Shown: in pieces, positions 24,364 through 33,926 of the stretch | Layout: each line of letters begins with the position of its first letter | How positions within the stretch are numbered: the stretch's first letter is position 1 | From: Citrobacter sp. RHB25-C09 | GTDB taxonomy: Bacteria > Pseudomonadota > Gammaproteobacteria > Enterobacterales > Enterobacteriaceae | Assembly: GCF_013836145.1 (NCBI RefSeq) | Contig: NZ_CP057483.1 | Coordinates: forward strand, 496,001-560,000 | DNA: 64,000 nucleotides | Reading direction: 5' to 3' | The notes under the pieces: generated by a model | What the model was told of the DNA's origin: nothing | The model's database searches: none | Seen by the model: only the letters and a program-made list of their open reading frames with translations | Position numbers and translations under genes: made by a program

Positions 24364-24415
24364 GCCACGGGTGAGAAACCGGTGGTGATGATGAATTTTA
24401 ACTGAGAACAACATC

Positions 24416-25675
24416 ATGGATAAATTTCGTGTTCAGGGGCCAACCACGCTCCAGGGCGAAGTCACAATTTCAGGCGCCAAAAACGCCGCACTGCCTATCC
24501 TGTTTGCGGCTTTGCTGGCGGAAGAGCCAGTAGAGATCCAGAACGTCCCGAAACTGAAGGACGTTGACACCTCAATGAAACTGCTGAGCCAGCTCGGCGC
24601 GAAAGTAGAACGCAATGGTTCCGTGCATATTGATGCGCGTAACGTCAATGTGTTCTGCGCGCCATATGACCTGGTAAAAACCATGCGCGCGTCAATTTGG
24701 GCGCTGGGGCCGCTGGTCGCTCGCTTTGGTCAGGGTCAGGTATCTCTGCCGGGCGGCTGCACCATCGGCGCACGTCCGGTTGATTTACATATCACCGGTC
24801 TGGAGCAATTGGGCGCGACCATCACGCTGGAAGAGGGCTATGTGAAGGCTTCCGTGGATGGACGTCTCAAAGGCGCGCATATCGTGATGGATAAGGTCAG
24901 CGTTGGCGCAACGGTCACCATCATGTGTGCCGCGACGCTGGCAGAAGGCACTACCGTTATTGAAAACGCTGCGCGTGAGCCAGAAATTGTCGATACCGCC
25001 AACTTCCTGATTGCGCTGGGCGCAAAAATTTCCGGCCAGGGCACCGACCGTATCACCATTGAAGGCGTAGAGCGTCTGGGTGGCGGTGTCTACCGCGTCC
25101 TGCCGGACCGTATCGAAACCGGTACATTCCTGGTGGCAGCGGCGATTTCTCGCGGCAAAATTGTCTGCCGTAACGCTCAGCCGGATACGCTGGACGCCGT
25201 GCTCGCTAAACTGCGCGACGCGGGTGCGGATATTGAAGTAGGTGAAGACTGGATCAGTCTCGATATGCATGGCAAACGTCCGAAAGCCGTTAACGTGCGT
25301 ACTGCGCCGCATCCGGCATTCCCGACCGATATGCAGGCCCAGTTCACGTTGTTGAACCTGGTGGCGGAAGGCACTGGCTTCATCACGGAAACCGTATTTG
25401 AAAACCGCTTTATGCACGTACCTGAACTAAGCCGTATGGGCGCTCATGCGGAAATCGAAGGCACGACAGTCATTTGCCATGGCGTAGATAAACTGTCTGG
25501 CGCTCAGGTTATGGCAACCGATCTGCGCGCCTCTGCAAGCCTGGTGCTGGCAGGATGTATTGCGGAAGGCACGACAGTCGTGGATCGTATTTATCACATC
25601 GATCGCGGATATGAACGTATTGAAGATAAGCTGCGGGCGTTGGGCGCGAATATCGAGCGCGTGAAAGGCGAATAA
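24416..25675 (+). CDS. murA: UDP-GlcNAc 1-carboxyvinyltransferase MurA
   Basis: First committed step of peptidoglycan synthesis: transfers enolpyruvate from PEP to UDP-GlcNAc in the cytoplasm. The 419 residues equal E. coli length. The catalytic Cys115, which fosfomycin alkylates, lies in GGCTIGARPVDLH, so a normal drug-sensitive active site is expected. Downstream of ibaG, possibly co-transcribed. Confidence 0.98.
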   Translation: MDKFRVQGPTTLQGEVTISGAKNAALPILFAALLAEEPVEIQNVPKLKDVDTSMKLLSQLGAKVERNGSVHIDARNVNVFCAPYDLVKTMRASIWALGPLVARFGQGQVSLPGGCTIGARPVDLHITGLEQLGATITLEEGYVKASVDGRLKGAHIVMDKVSVGATVTIMCAATLAEGTTVIENAAREPEIVDTANFLIALGAKISGQGTDRITIEGVERLGGGVYRVLPDRIETGTFLVAAAISRGKIVCRNAQPDTLDAVLAKLRDAGADIEVGEDWISLDMHGKRPKAVNVRTAPHPAFPTDMQAQFTLLNLVAEGTGFITETVFENRFMHVPELSRMGAHAEIEGTTVICHGVDKLSGAQVMATDLRASASLVLAGCIAEGTTVVDRIYHIDRGYERIEDKLRALGANIERVKGE

Positions 25676-25687
25676 CCGTCGTTTTAT

Positions 25688-25717
25688 GTAGCCCCTCTGC
25701 GGATGGCAGGGGGCTAC
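25688..25717. terminator. Hairpin between murA and sfsB
   Basis: GTAGCCCC (25688-25695) pairs with GGGGCTAC (25710-25717). The hairpin sits between the convergent ends of murA and sfsB. It lacks a T run, so termination would be weak or factor-assisted. Confidence 0.5.
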
Positions 25718-25728
25718 CGCCTTCCGAT

Positions 25729-26016
25729 CTACTGACTACTCAACTTCTCTTTACGTGCGCCACGTAGTAAACGCGTTCTGTCGATGAACTCATGTGTATT
25801 AGCGTCGTGATAGCGTGACGGCCAAATTACCCAAGGGTCCGTTCCAAGTGCTTTCGCAATAATCAGTTCACCTTTCGGCCACGGTCGGGTTAAGGCATTT
25901 GCCAGCGTGGAGGAACTTAATCCGTTTCTGCGCGATTCGGCTGCCATCGACGTTCCTCTTTTACGTAATCCAGCGATGATATCTGCCGGATGCCAGTCAA
26001 TGAGTTTGCTCTCCAT
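25729..26016 (-). CDS. sfsB: Ner-like DNA-binding regulator SfsB (Nlp)
   Basis: Small helix-turn-helix protein (95 residues; E. coli 92) related to the Ner repressor of phage Mu; it was isolated in E. coli as an activator of maltose genes. The helix-turn-helix is around GTSMAAESRRNGLSSSTLANAL. I take the start MESKLIDWHPADI at 26016, preceded by AAGGAG at slightly long spacing; the frame is open to 26058 but without a ribosome-binding site. The C-terminus differs from E. coli. The promoter region carries nested inverted repeats that could be its operator. Confidence 0.92.
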   Translation of the reverse strand: MESKLIDWHPADIIAGLRKRGTSMAAESRRNGLSSSTLANALTRPWPKGELIIAKALGTDPWVIWPSRYHDANTHEFIDRTRLLRGARKEKLSSQ

Positions 26017-26064
26017 TTTTATTTCGCTCCTTGGGTCATTCATTTTGACTTTGAACAATCAGTC

Positions 26065-26118
26065 CGCGAAAGACACTATACGCCCAGAGAACAAATGTTC
26101 TAAAAAGTTCGCGTATAG
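26065..26118. promoter_or_regulatory. Nested inverted repeats over the sfsB promoter
   Basis: Three perfect inverted repeats are nested here: CGCGAA/TTCGCG (26065-26070 and 26108-26113), CTATACGC/GCGTATAG (26076-26083 and 26111-26118), and AGAAC-AAAT-GTTCT in the centre (26089-26102). The CTATACGC arm overlaps a possible -10 (TATAGT on the minus strand). This has the look of a repressor operator, perhaps for SfsB itself. Confidence 0.5.
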
Positions 26119-26203
26119 AGCATGAATATTCAGAATATGCCAAGGTTGACACCACTTGTTATTGGCATCATTGAAAAATGACAGAGTTCTTAGTGGAACT
26201 TAT

Positions 26204-26234
26204 GTGAACCATCCCGCAGAGGATACGGGATGAT
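26204..26234 (-). terminator. Hairpin after ispB
   Basis: Arms GAACCATCCCG and CGGGATGATTC form a stem of 11 pairs with one mismatch around CAGAGGATA, just after the ispB stop. No T run follows, so it may be a 3'-end stabiliser or weak terminator. Confidence 0.5.
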
Positions 26235-26244
26235 TCATTAGCGC

Positions 26245-27216
26245 TTAGCGGTCGCGCTGTACCGCGATATGCGCCAGGCCGATTAACGCCTCTCTCCACG
26301 GGGTATCAGGCAGCACTTGCAGTGCGGCAATGGCTTTGTCCGCTTCTTCTTCTGCACGTTGACGGGTCCACGCAAGAGAGCCACAGGCGTTCATTGCTTC
26401 CAGAACAGGCTCCAGAAGATGCCGACCATTTCCCTGCTCAATGGCGGAACGAATCATTTGCGCCTGCTCTGGCGTACCGTTATGCATGGCATGCAACAGC
26501 GGTAGGGTTGGCTTGCCTTCGTTGAGATCATCACCGACATTTTTACCGAGCTGCTCGCCGTCGGCATTGTAGTCCAGCAGATCGTCAATCAACTGGAAAG
26601 CGGTTCCCAGGAAGCGGCCATAGTCCTGCAAACCTTTTTCCTGTGCTTCGCTACAGCCGGCAAGGAGGCCTGAGCACTGTGCTGCAGCTTCAAACAGTCG
26701 CGCTGTTTTGCTGTAGATTACGCGCATATAGTTTTCTTCAGTGATGTCGGGGTCGTTGACGTTCATTAACTGCAACACTTCGCCTTCGGCAATCACGTTC
26801 ACCGCTTCAGACATCACTTCCAGTACTTTTAACGAACCGAGACTGGTCATCATCTGGAATGCGCGGGTATAGATAAAGTCACCGACCAGTACGCTGGCCG
26901 CATTCCCGAACGCGGCGTTGGCCGTCGCTTTACCACGACGCATATCTGATTCATCCACCACGTCATCATGGAGCAGGGTCGCAGTGTGGATAAACTCGAT
27001 CAAGGCGGCGATAGTGACATGTGCATTTCCCTGATAACCAACGGCACGAGCAGCCAGTACGGCTATCATTGGTCGGATACGTTTTCCACCTCCGCTGACA
27101 ATGTAATAGCCTAACTGATTGATCAGTTGGACGTCGGAATTGAGTTGTTCAAGGATGGTCGCATTGACACCCGCCATATCTTGCGCGGTTAACTCATTGA
27201 TTTTATCTAAATTCAT
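26245..27216 (-). CDS. ispB: Octaprenyl diphosphate synthase IspB
   Basis: Makes the C40 side chain of ubiquinone and menaquinone from farnesyl diphosphate and IPP. The 323 residues contain both aspartate-rich motifs: LLHDDVVDESDMRRG (first DDxxD) and LIDDLLDYNAD (second). It diverges from rplU across a 258-bp gap. It supplies the same quinone pathway as ubiTUV at 55.6-58.3 kb. Confidence 0.97.
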   Translation of the reverse strand: MNLDKINELTAQDMAGVNATILEQLNSDVQLINQLGYYIVSGGGKRIRPMIAVLAARAVGYQGNAHVTIAALIEFIHTATLLHDDVVDESDMRRGKATANAAFGNAASVLVGDFIYTRAFQMMTSLGSLKVLEVMSEAVNVIAEGEVLQLMNVNDPDITEENYMRVIYSKTARLFEAAAQCSGLLAGCSEAQEKGLQDYGRFLGTAFQLIDDLLDYNADGEQLGKNVGDDLNEGKPTLPLLHAMHNGTPEQAQMIRSAIEQGNGRHLLEPVLEAMNACGSLAWTRQRAEEEADKAIAALQVLPDTPWREALIGLAHIAVQRDR

Positions 27217-27373
27217 CGCAAAAGCCGGGCTTTCCGCCCCGTTTACCTCGTCGTCTGCTAAGGTAACTCAGGGTTTAGGGTTAGAGATATACACTGATTG
27301 TACTGAAAAAACGCCACAGATAAACGTCGCCGTACGTGTTGTGTTTTTTTTCTTCATGTATTGATGGTAGCAC

Positions 27374-27402
27374 TTGTCAAAGGCTCACGTTTTGCGTAAT
27401 AT
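27374..27402 (+). promoter_or_regulatory. Promoter of rplU-rpmA-yhbE-obgE
   Basis: TTGTCA (27374-27379), exactly 17 bases, then TAATAT (27397-27402): a strong sigma-70 promoter with a predicted start near 27409, about 66 bases before rplU. Confidence 0.75.
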
Positions 27403-27474
27403 TCGCGCCCTATTGTGAATATTTATAGCGCACTCTGAATCATTGAAAAGGTGTGCGCGGAAGCGGAGTTTTTT

Positions 27475-27786
27475 ATGTACGCGGTTTTCCAAAGTGGTGG
27501 TAAACAACACCGAGTAAGCGAAGGTCAGACCGTTCGCCTGGAAAAGCTGGACATCGCAACTGGCGAATCTATTGAATTCGCTGAAGTTCTGATGATCGCA
27601 AACGGTGAAGATGTCAAAATCGGCGTTCCTTTCGTTGATGGCGGCGTAATCAAAGCTGAAGTTGTTGCTCACGGTCGTGGCGAGAAAGTTAAAATCGTTA
27701 AGTTTCGTCGTCGTAAACACTATCGTAAGCAGCAGGGCCACCGTCAGTGGTTCACTGATGTGAAAATTACTGGCATCAGCGCCTAA
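27475..27786 (+). CDS. rplU: 50S ribosomal protein L21
   Basis: Large-subunit protein (103 residues) binding 23S rRNA. The start MYAVFQSGGKQHRV is conserved; the frame is open a little upstream but the family N-terminus and AAGCGGAG upstream decide it. The basic KIVKFRRRKHYRKQQGHRQ segment is the RNA-binding part. First gene of the L21-L27-yhbE-obgE transcript. Confidence 0.98.
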   Translation: MYAVFQSGGKQHRVSEGQTVRLEKLDIATGESIEFAEVLMIANGEDVKIGVPFVDGGVIKAEVVAHGRGEKVKIVKFRRRKHYRKQQGHRQWFTDVKITGISA

Positions 27787-27805
27787 GACCTGAGGAGAGA
27801 TTTAA

Positions 27806-28063
27806 ATGGCACATAAAAAGGCTGGCGGCTCCACTCGTAACGGTCGCGATTCAGAAGCTAAACGCCTCGGCGTTAAGCGTTTCGGTGGCGAATCCGTTCT
27901 GGCGGGTAGCATCATCGTTCGTCAACGTGGCACCAAGTTCCACGCTGGTACTAACGTAGGTTGCGGTCGTGACCACACTCTGTTTGCTAAAGCAGACGGT
28001 AAAGTGAAATTTGAAGTTAAAGGCCCGAACAACCGTAAATACATCAGCATCGTTGCTGAGTAA
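27806..28063 (+). CDS. rpmA: 50S ribosomal protein L27
   Basis: Large-subunit protein (85 residues) whose N-terminal tail AHKKAGGSTRNGRDS reaches the peptidyl transferase centre. There is no cleavable N-terminal extension of the Firmicutes type. It follows rplU by 19 bases with a GAGGAGA ribosome-binding site and is followed by a terminator. Confidence 0.98.
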   Translation: MAHKKAGGSTRNGRDSEAKRLGVKRFGGESVLAGSIIVRQRGTKFHAGTNVGCGRDHTLFAKADGKVKFEVKGPNNRKYISIVAE

Positions 28064-28089
28064 GTTTTTCGTGGTCCGGTAACGGATTA

Positions 28090-28118
28090 AAGCCCCGCAC
28101 CCAGTTGCGGGGCTTTTT
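28090..28118 (+). terminator. Terminator after rpmA
   Basis: AAGCCCCGCA...TGCGGGGCTTTTTA is a typical GC-rich stem plus T run, 26 bases after the rpmA stop. Read-through must supply yhbE and obgE unless they have a promoter of their own. Confidence 0.85.
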
Positions 28119-28190
28119 ACATTCGACGACCGGTAAATATGCTCGTGACCCCGCAGTGCCGGAAAACGAGCCCTTGCAGGGAAAACGGGC

Positions 28191-29156
28191 ATGAAGCAGC
28201 AGGCTGGCATTGGCATTATTTTGGCGCTAACCACAGCGATTTGTTGGGGGGCACTGCCAATTGCAATGAAGCAGGTGTTGGAGGTGATGGAACCTCCTAC
28301 CATCGTGTTTTACCGTTTTTTAATGGCCAGTATTGGCCTTGGCGCGATCCTGGCCGTGAAGCGCAAGCTTCCGCCGCTGCGAATATTTCGCAAGCCACGC
28401 TGGTTGGTGCTGTTGGCGATCGCTACCGGTGGGCTCTTTGGTAACTTCATCCTGTTTAGCTCATCCCTGCAATATTTAAGCCCGACGGCTTCGCAGGTAA
28501 TCGGTCAACTGTCACCGGTTGGCATGATGGTCGCCAGCGTATTTATTCTGAAAGAAAAGATGCGCGGCACGCAGATTATTGGCGCGATAATGTTGCTGAG
28601 CGGGCTGGTGATGTTCTTCAATACCAGCCTGATCGAAATTTTTACCCGGCTGACCGACTACACCTGGGGTGTCATTTTTGGTGTCAGCGCGGCAATGGTC
28701 TGGGTGAGTTATGGCGTCGCGCAAAAGGTGTTATTACGACGTCTGGCATCACAGCAGATCCTGTTTTTACTGTACACTTTATGTACGTTGGCGTTGTTGC
28801 CGTTAGCCGAACCGGGTGTGATATCCCAGCTCAATGACTGGCAACTGGCCTGTTTGATTTTCTGCGGGCTGAATACGCTGGTAGGATATGGCGCCCTGGC
28901 GGAAGCGATGGCGCGCTGGCAGGCAGCGCAGGTGAGTGCGTTAATCACGCTCACGCCGCTGTTTACCCTGTTATTTTCAGATCTTTTATCTATGGCCTGG
29001 CCCGATTTCTTCGCCAGACCGATGTTAAACCTTTTAGGTTATCTCGGTGCGTTTGTCGTGGTTGCGGGCGCGATGTACTCCGCCATTGGTCATCGTATTT
29101 GGGGCGGATTACGTAAGCATGAATCGGTGGTATCGCAACCCCGCTCAGGCGAATGA
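28191..29156 (+). CDS. yhbE: EamA-family inner membrane transporter YhbE
   Basis: Membrane protein of 321 residues with ten hydrophobic segments arranged as two EamA repeats (drug/metabolite transporter superfamily). The substrate is unknown. The first segment starts at residue 5 and the second repeat near 155 (WGVIFGVSAAMVWVSYG). It lies between the rpmA terminator and obgE, 15 bases before the latter. The conserved link with rplU-rpmA-obgE has no explanation yet. Confidence 0.93.
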   Translation: MKQQAGIGIILALTTAICWGALPIAMKQVLEVMEPPTIVFYRFLMASIGLGAILAVKRKLPPLRIFRKPRWLVLLAIATGGLFGNFILFSSSLQYLSPTASQVIGQLSPVGMMVASVFILKEKMRGTQIIGAIMLLSGLVMFFNTSLIEIFTRLTDYTWGVIFGVSAAMVWVSYGVAQKVLLRRLASQQILFLLYTLCTLALLPLAEPGVISQLNDWQLACLIFCGLNTLVGYGALAEAMARWQAAQVSALITLTPLFTLLFSDLLSMAWPDFFARPMLNLLGYLGAFVVVAGAMYSAIGHRIWGGLRKHESVVSQPRSGE

Positions 29157-30344
<1,188 letters not shown>

Positions 30345-30351
30345 TCTCGTT

Positions 30352-30460
30352 GCCGGATGGCGCTAGCGCTTATCCGGCCTACAAAAGCTAACGGGCCGCA
30401 TCTGCGGCCCGTTTTGTTATCTGTGCAGTAGCAGGATAAAGCGTCAGCCGCCATCCGGCA
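30352..30460. repeat. REP units flanking the obgE terminator
   Basis: REP one is GCCGGATGGCGCTAGCGCTT followed by ATCCGGCCTAC (30352-30382) and REP two is GCAGGATAAAGCG...GCCGCCATCCGGCA (30431-30460), in inverted orientation. The obgE terminator sits between them. Confidence 0.85.
30390..30417. terminator. Terminator between obgE and dacB
   Basis: AACGGGCCGCA-TC-TGCGGCCCGTT followed by TTGTT is a strong hairpin between the convergent ends of obgE and dacB and can serve both strands, though the T run favours obgE. Confidence 0.85.
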
Positions 30461-30473
30461 ATCAAACTCACAC

Positions 30474-31907
30474 CTAGTTGTTCTGATAGATGTCCTTGTA
30501 CAACCGGCTTTCAAAGCGCACCAGCGGAATACGTCGATTACGCTGATCGGCTGGCGCTACCGCATAGCCAGACAGATATTGCACAAATGCCATCCTCTGC
30601 CCGCTGGCGGTGGTGATAAACCCTGCCAGATTATACACCCCTTGTAACGACCCTGTTTTGGCTGAGACTTTACCGTCAACACCCGCCTGATGCAGACCCG
30701 CACGGTATTGCAGCGAGCCGTCATAGCCCGCCAGCGGCAGCATAGAGATGAAATTCAGCTCGTTGTCATGCTGTGCGATATATTGCAGCACCTGCATCAT
30801 GGTGGCAGGGGCAATCAGGTTATGACGGGAAAGACCAGAGCCGTCGGCAATGATTGTGTTGCCGATATCCACGCCCGCTTGCTGACGCAGGATCTGGCGT
30901 ACCGCATCGGAACCTGCGCGCCACGTTCCCGGTACATTAAACCGCGCATGGCCGATCATGCGGAAAACGGTGTCGGCAATCATGTTGTCCGACTTTTTCA
31001 GCATAATCTTAAGCAGATCGTGCAGCGGAGCGGACTGCTTGCTTGCCACCACCGTACCGGGCTCATTGACCTGAGTCTGGCGCAGCAGCGTCCCACTGTA
31101 AGTGATACCTGCTTGTTTTAATTCATCTTTTAAAATAGCCCCGGCATAGCTGGCACCGTCCTGAATGGCAAACGCCAGCGGAAGCGGTTCGGAACGCTGT
31201 GGTAAGCAACCGGTCAAGGTGAAGCGATTTAAGTCGCCAGGGACCACGTCCAGTTCACAATATTGTGCATCCGCAGAGCCGCGCGCGAGAGTGCGAACCT
31301 GGCTGAACATAGTGACAGGGTAGTATGACGCCACGCGTATATAGGCGAGATCGTTTGCTTTTTGCGCGCTGTAGAGTGAAACAGAGAAGCAATTTCGGTC
31401 AACAATGGCTGCCGCAGGCGGTGCACTGAAGCACTGGGTCATATCGTTCCACGGCCATCCCGGGGCTTTATCGTGGCTGGCAAAAATCGAGGTATCAATC
31501 AGGACATTACCGGTAATTTGCGTCACACCTGACTTTTTCAAAGTTGCGACCATATTCCGAATATCCTGACGTTTTAGCGTCGGATCGGCGCCAAATCGCG
31601 CCACTAAGTCACCTCGAAGAACGCCCGCATCCACGCTGCCTTTCGTCTCCAGTGTGGTCGTAAAGCGGAAGTCTGGACCAAGCTGGATTAATGCCGCTAG
31701 CGCGGTGATCACTTTCTGCGTACTGGCAGGAAGTGCCATTTGTTGACTATGATAATCAATCGCGGGAGCTGGCGCGCCGACCTTCTGCACCATCAGGGCA
31801 AGGTTGGCTCCTGCAGGCAGTTGGTTGATGTACTCGTCGACGTTCGCGGCCTGGACGCTGAACGCTACACTGGTGGTCAATCCGATGATAAATCTGGAAA
31901 ATCGCAT
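30474..31907 (-). CDS. dacB: D-alanyl-D-alanine carboxypeptidase/endopeptidase PBP4
   Basis: Periplasmic penicillin-binding protein 4 (477 residues) that trims and cuts peptidoglycan peptide cross-links. Signal peptide ends near A20 (SVQA-ANVDE). The active-site triads are present: S62-T-Q-K65, SDN near 306, and KTG near 417. It is transcribed away from greA, sharing a 246-bp gap that carries the greA promoters. Confidence 0.97.
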   Translation of the reverse strand: MRFSRFIIGLTTSVAFSVQAANVDEYINQLPAGANLALMVQKVGAPAPAIDYHSQQMALPASTQKVITALAALIQLGPDFRFTTTLETKGSVDAGVLRGDLVARFGADPTLKRQDIRNMVATLKKSGVTQITGNVLIDTSIFASHDKAPGWPWNDMTQCFSAPPAAAIVDRNCFSVSLYSAQKANDLAYIRVASYYPVTMFSQVRTLARGSADAQYCELDVVPGDLNRFTLTGCLPQRSEPLPLAFAIQDGASYAGAILKDELKQAGITYSGTLLRQTQVNEPGTVVASKQSAPLHDLLKIMLKKSDNMIADTVFRMIGHARFNVPGTWRAGSDAVRQILRQQAGVDIGNTIIADGSGLSRHNLIAPATMMQVLQYIAQHDNELNFISMLPLAGYDGSLQYRAGLHQAGVDGKVSAKTGSLQGVYNLAGFITTASGQRMAFVQYLSGYAVAPADQRNRRIPLVRFESRLYKDIYQNN

Positions 31908-31972
31908 AATCTCGCGCTAACAACCTGGAAACAAGCCGTCATACTACGGTGCAATGCCCTGGAAAGTAAACG

Positions 31973-32001
31973 ATGACCCATAGGGAACTCCAGGGTAAAA
32001 T
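31973..32001 (+). promoter_or_regulatory. Candidate sigma-70 promoter P1 of greA
   Basis: ATGACC (31973-31978), 17 bases, TAAAAT (31996-32001), predicted start near 32008. It overlaps a sigma-E-type element. Two overlapping greA promoters of these classes are known in E. coli; the base assignment here is inference. Confidence 0.45.
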
Positions 32002-32011
32002 GAGCATCAAA
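31984..32011 (+). promoter_or_regulatory. Candidate sigma-E promoter P2 of greA
   Basis: GGAACT (31984-31989), about 17 bases, TCAAA (32007-32011), close to the sigma-E consensus GGAACTT-N16-TCAAA/TCTGA. It would start about 6 bases further on, just before the GraL segment. Confidence 0.55.
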
Positions 32012-32060
32012 CGAAGAATTGTAGCTGACCTGGGCCTTTTGCCCGGGTCGGTATTTTTTT
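32010..32060 (+). ncRNA. graL: GraL small RNA / greA leader attenuator
   Basis: The transcript from the greA promoters would run into GACCTGGGC (32027-32035), CTTTT, GCCCGGGTC (32041-32049) and a T7 run ending at 32060, a textbook terminator well before the greA start at 32154. In E. coli most greA transcripts stop here and give the roughly 50-nt GraL RNAs, which have their own regulatory effects. The terminator is also the known greA leader element. The 5' end is approximate. Confidence 0.85.
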
Positions 32061-32153
32061 GCTTCTGGCTCAGGTATGACATGCAACCTGAGCAGGCTTA
32101 ACAGCCGGGGTGAAGCCTTCGCCCCCTACAGGAATGTTTAAGAGGTATAACAA

Positions 32154-32630
32154 ATGCAAGCTATTCCGATGACCTTACGCGGTGCAGAAAAACTGCGCGA
32201 AGAGCTGGATTTTCTTAAGTCCGTACGCCGTCCTGAAATTATTGCCGCCATTGCTGAAGCGCGCGAGCACGGTGACCTGAAAGAGAATGCGGAATATCAC
32301 GCAGCGCGTGAACAGCAGGGGTTCTGCGAAGGACGCATCAAAGATATCGAAGCAAAACTGTCTAATGCGCAGGTGATTGACGTCACTAAAATGCCTAACA
32401 ATGGCCGCGTCGTTTTTGGTGCAACGGTTACCGTTCTGAATCTGGATAACGACGAAGAGCAAACCTGGCGCATCGTGGGTGATGACGAAGCCGACTTTAA
32501 ACAGAACCTGATTTCAGTGAATTCGCCAATTGCGCGTGGCCTGATTGGCAAAGAGCAGGATGACGTCGTCGTCATCAAAACGCCCGGTGGCGAAGTTGAG
32601 TATGAAGTGACGAAGGTCGAATACCTGTAA
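32154..32630 (+). CDS. greA: Transcription elongation factor GreA
   Basis: Secondary-channel factor (158 residues) that triggers RNA cleavage in backtracked RNA polymerase. The N-terminal coiled coil (about 1-75) carries the acidic tip in AREHGDLKENAEYHAAREQQ, with the catalytic D41 and E44. The C-terminal domain is the FKBP-like globule. It sits after the GraL attenuator, with GAGGTATAACA upstream of ATG. Confidence 0.98.
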   Translation: MQAIPMTLRGAEKLREELDFLKSVRRPEIIAAIAEAREHGDLKENAEYHAAREQQGFCEGRIKDIEAKLSNAQVIDVTKMPNNGRVVFGATVTVLNLDNDEEQTWRIVGDDEADFKQNLISVNSPIARGLIGKEQDDVVVIKTPGGEVEYEVTKVEYL

Positions 32631-32673
32631 GAATTCATACATACTTACAATGTTGATGTATTGTAAAGAAAGG

Positions 32674-32698
32674 AAAAAGGCCGCATAGCGGCCTTTTA
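32674..32698. terminator. Terminator between greA and yhbY
   Basis: AAAAGGCCGC-ATA-GCGGCCTTTT has A and T runs on both sides and can end the convergent greA and yhbY transcripts. Confidence 0.85.
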
Positions 32699-32785
32699 TC
32701 AACGAACAGAGCGTGGCATTTTGCTCTACTGCTAGCGGAAACCCCATCGTTTTACACAGTATTTGTGTCCAACTTCAGGTGATTT

Positions 32786-33079
32786 TTAGCGTGGCAGCGA
32801 GATTTTACGTTCTTTACTTGGGCGATAAAGCACCAGCATTTTACCGATGACCTGTACGTTACAGGCGCCGGTTTCGCGCACGATAGCGTCCACGATCAGG
32901 GTTTTAGTTTCGCGATCTTCAGATGCGACTTTCACCTTGATAAGCTCATGGTGCTCTAACGCTTGTTCAATCTCGGCCAGTACCCCTTCGGTCAAACCAT
33001 TATTGCCAAGCATAACGACCGGCTTGAGCGGATGTGCCAGACCTTTCAGGTGCTGTTTTTGTTTAGTACTCAGATTCAT
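32786..33079 (-). CDS. yhbY: Ribosome assembly factor YhbY (CRM domain)
   Basis: Protein of 97 residues of the CRM RNA-binding family; it associates with pre-50S particles. The GxxG loop lies in VVMLGNNGLTEGVL (RNA contact). Start MNLSTKQKQHLKGLAHPLKP at 33079 gives the E. coli length; the frame is open to 33118. It diverges from rlmE, with a sigma-32-type promoter between. Confidence 0.95.
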   Translation of the reverse strand: MNLSTKQKQHLKGLAHPLKPVVMLGNNGLTEGVLAEIEQALEHHELIKVKVASEDRETKTLIVDAIVRETGACNVQVIGKMLVLYRPSKERKISLPR

Positions 33080-33102
33080 CGTATATTTTTGCTTACGTTG
33101 GG

Positions 33103-33131
33103 ATTGAAAACGGGTCATTCTACCGCCATCT
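33103..33131 (+). promoter_or_regulatory. Sigma-32 (heat-shock) promoter of rlmE-ftsH
   Basis: ATTGAAAA (33103-33110) followed after about 13 bases by CGCCATCT (33124-33131) closely matches CTTGAAA-N13-15-CCCCATNT. E. coli rlmE-ftsH are heat-shock genes. The site overlaps the upstream part of the yhbY open frame. Confidence 0.6.
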
Positions 33132-33206
33132 CCCTCATATCGCCAAATAGCTGCGTAGAAATTTACGTCACAGGCAAGCTACGATGAACCAGGACGGAAA
33201 TGTTAA

Positions 33207-33836
33207 ATGACAGGTAAAAAGCGTTCTGCCAGCTCAAGCCGCTGGCTCCAGGAACACTTTAGCGATAAATATGTTCAAGAGGCACAGAAAAAGGGGTTAC
33301 GTTCCCGTGCCTGGTTTAAACTTGATGAAATACAGCAAAGTGACAAACTTTTTAAACCGGGAATGACGGTAGTCGATCTCGGTGCTGCGCCAGGCGGCTG
33401 GTCGCAATATGTCGTCTCGCAGATCGGCGGCAAAGGCCGTATCATCGCATGCGATCTTTTACCTATGGATCCTATCGTTGGTGTGGACTTTCTTCAGGGT
33501 GACTTTCGTGATGAACTGGTCATGAAGGCGCTGCTGGATCGTGTAGGTGATAGTAAAGTTCAAGTTGTCATGTCCGATATGGCACCAAACATGAGCGGAA
33601 CACCCGCGGTGGATATCCCGCGAGCCATGTATCTGGTGGAACTGGCGTTAGAAATGTGCCGTGATGTGCTGGCGCCGGGTGGCAGTTTTGTAGTGAAGGT
33701 GTTCCAGGGCGAAGGTTTCGATGAATACCTTAGAGAAATTCGCTCCCTGTTTACGAAGGTGAAAGTTCGTAAGCCGGACTCTTCTCGCGCACGTTCGCGT
33801 GAAGTGTATATTGTAGCGACCGGGCGTAAACCATAA
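33207..33836 (+). CDS. rlmE: 23S rRNA 2'-O-ribose U2552 methyltransferase RlmE
   Basis: SAM-dependent methyltransferase (209 residues; RrmJ/FtsJ) that modifies U2552 in the A loop of 23S rRNA, a late 50S assembly step. SAM-binding motif VVDLGAAPGGWSQYV is near 55, and the catalytic K-D-K-E residues are represented by K38 (WFKLDE), D124 (MSDMAPN), K164 (VVKVFQG) and E199. It precedes ftsH by 90 bases. Confidence 0.97.
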   Translation: MTGKKRSASSSRWLQEHFSDKYVQEAQKKGLRSRAWFKLDEIQQSDKLFKPGMTVVDLGAAPGGWSQYVVSQIGGKGRIIACDLLPMDPIVGVDFLQGDFRDELVMKALLDRVGDSKVQVVMSDMAPNMSGTPAVDIPRAMYLVELALEMCRDVLAPGGSFVVKVFQGEGFDEYLREIRSLFTKVKVRKPDSSRARSREVYIVATGRKP

Positions 33837-33926
33837 CTGGCCGATTTCAGACGAAAGTATGAAAGACGTTGGATATGGAGTATCCTGACGCTGTTTTTAA
33901 CATAGTTGTAATAAGAGGTTAATCCC

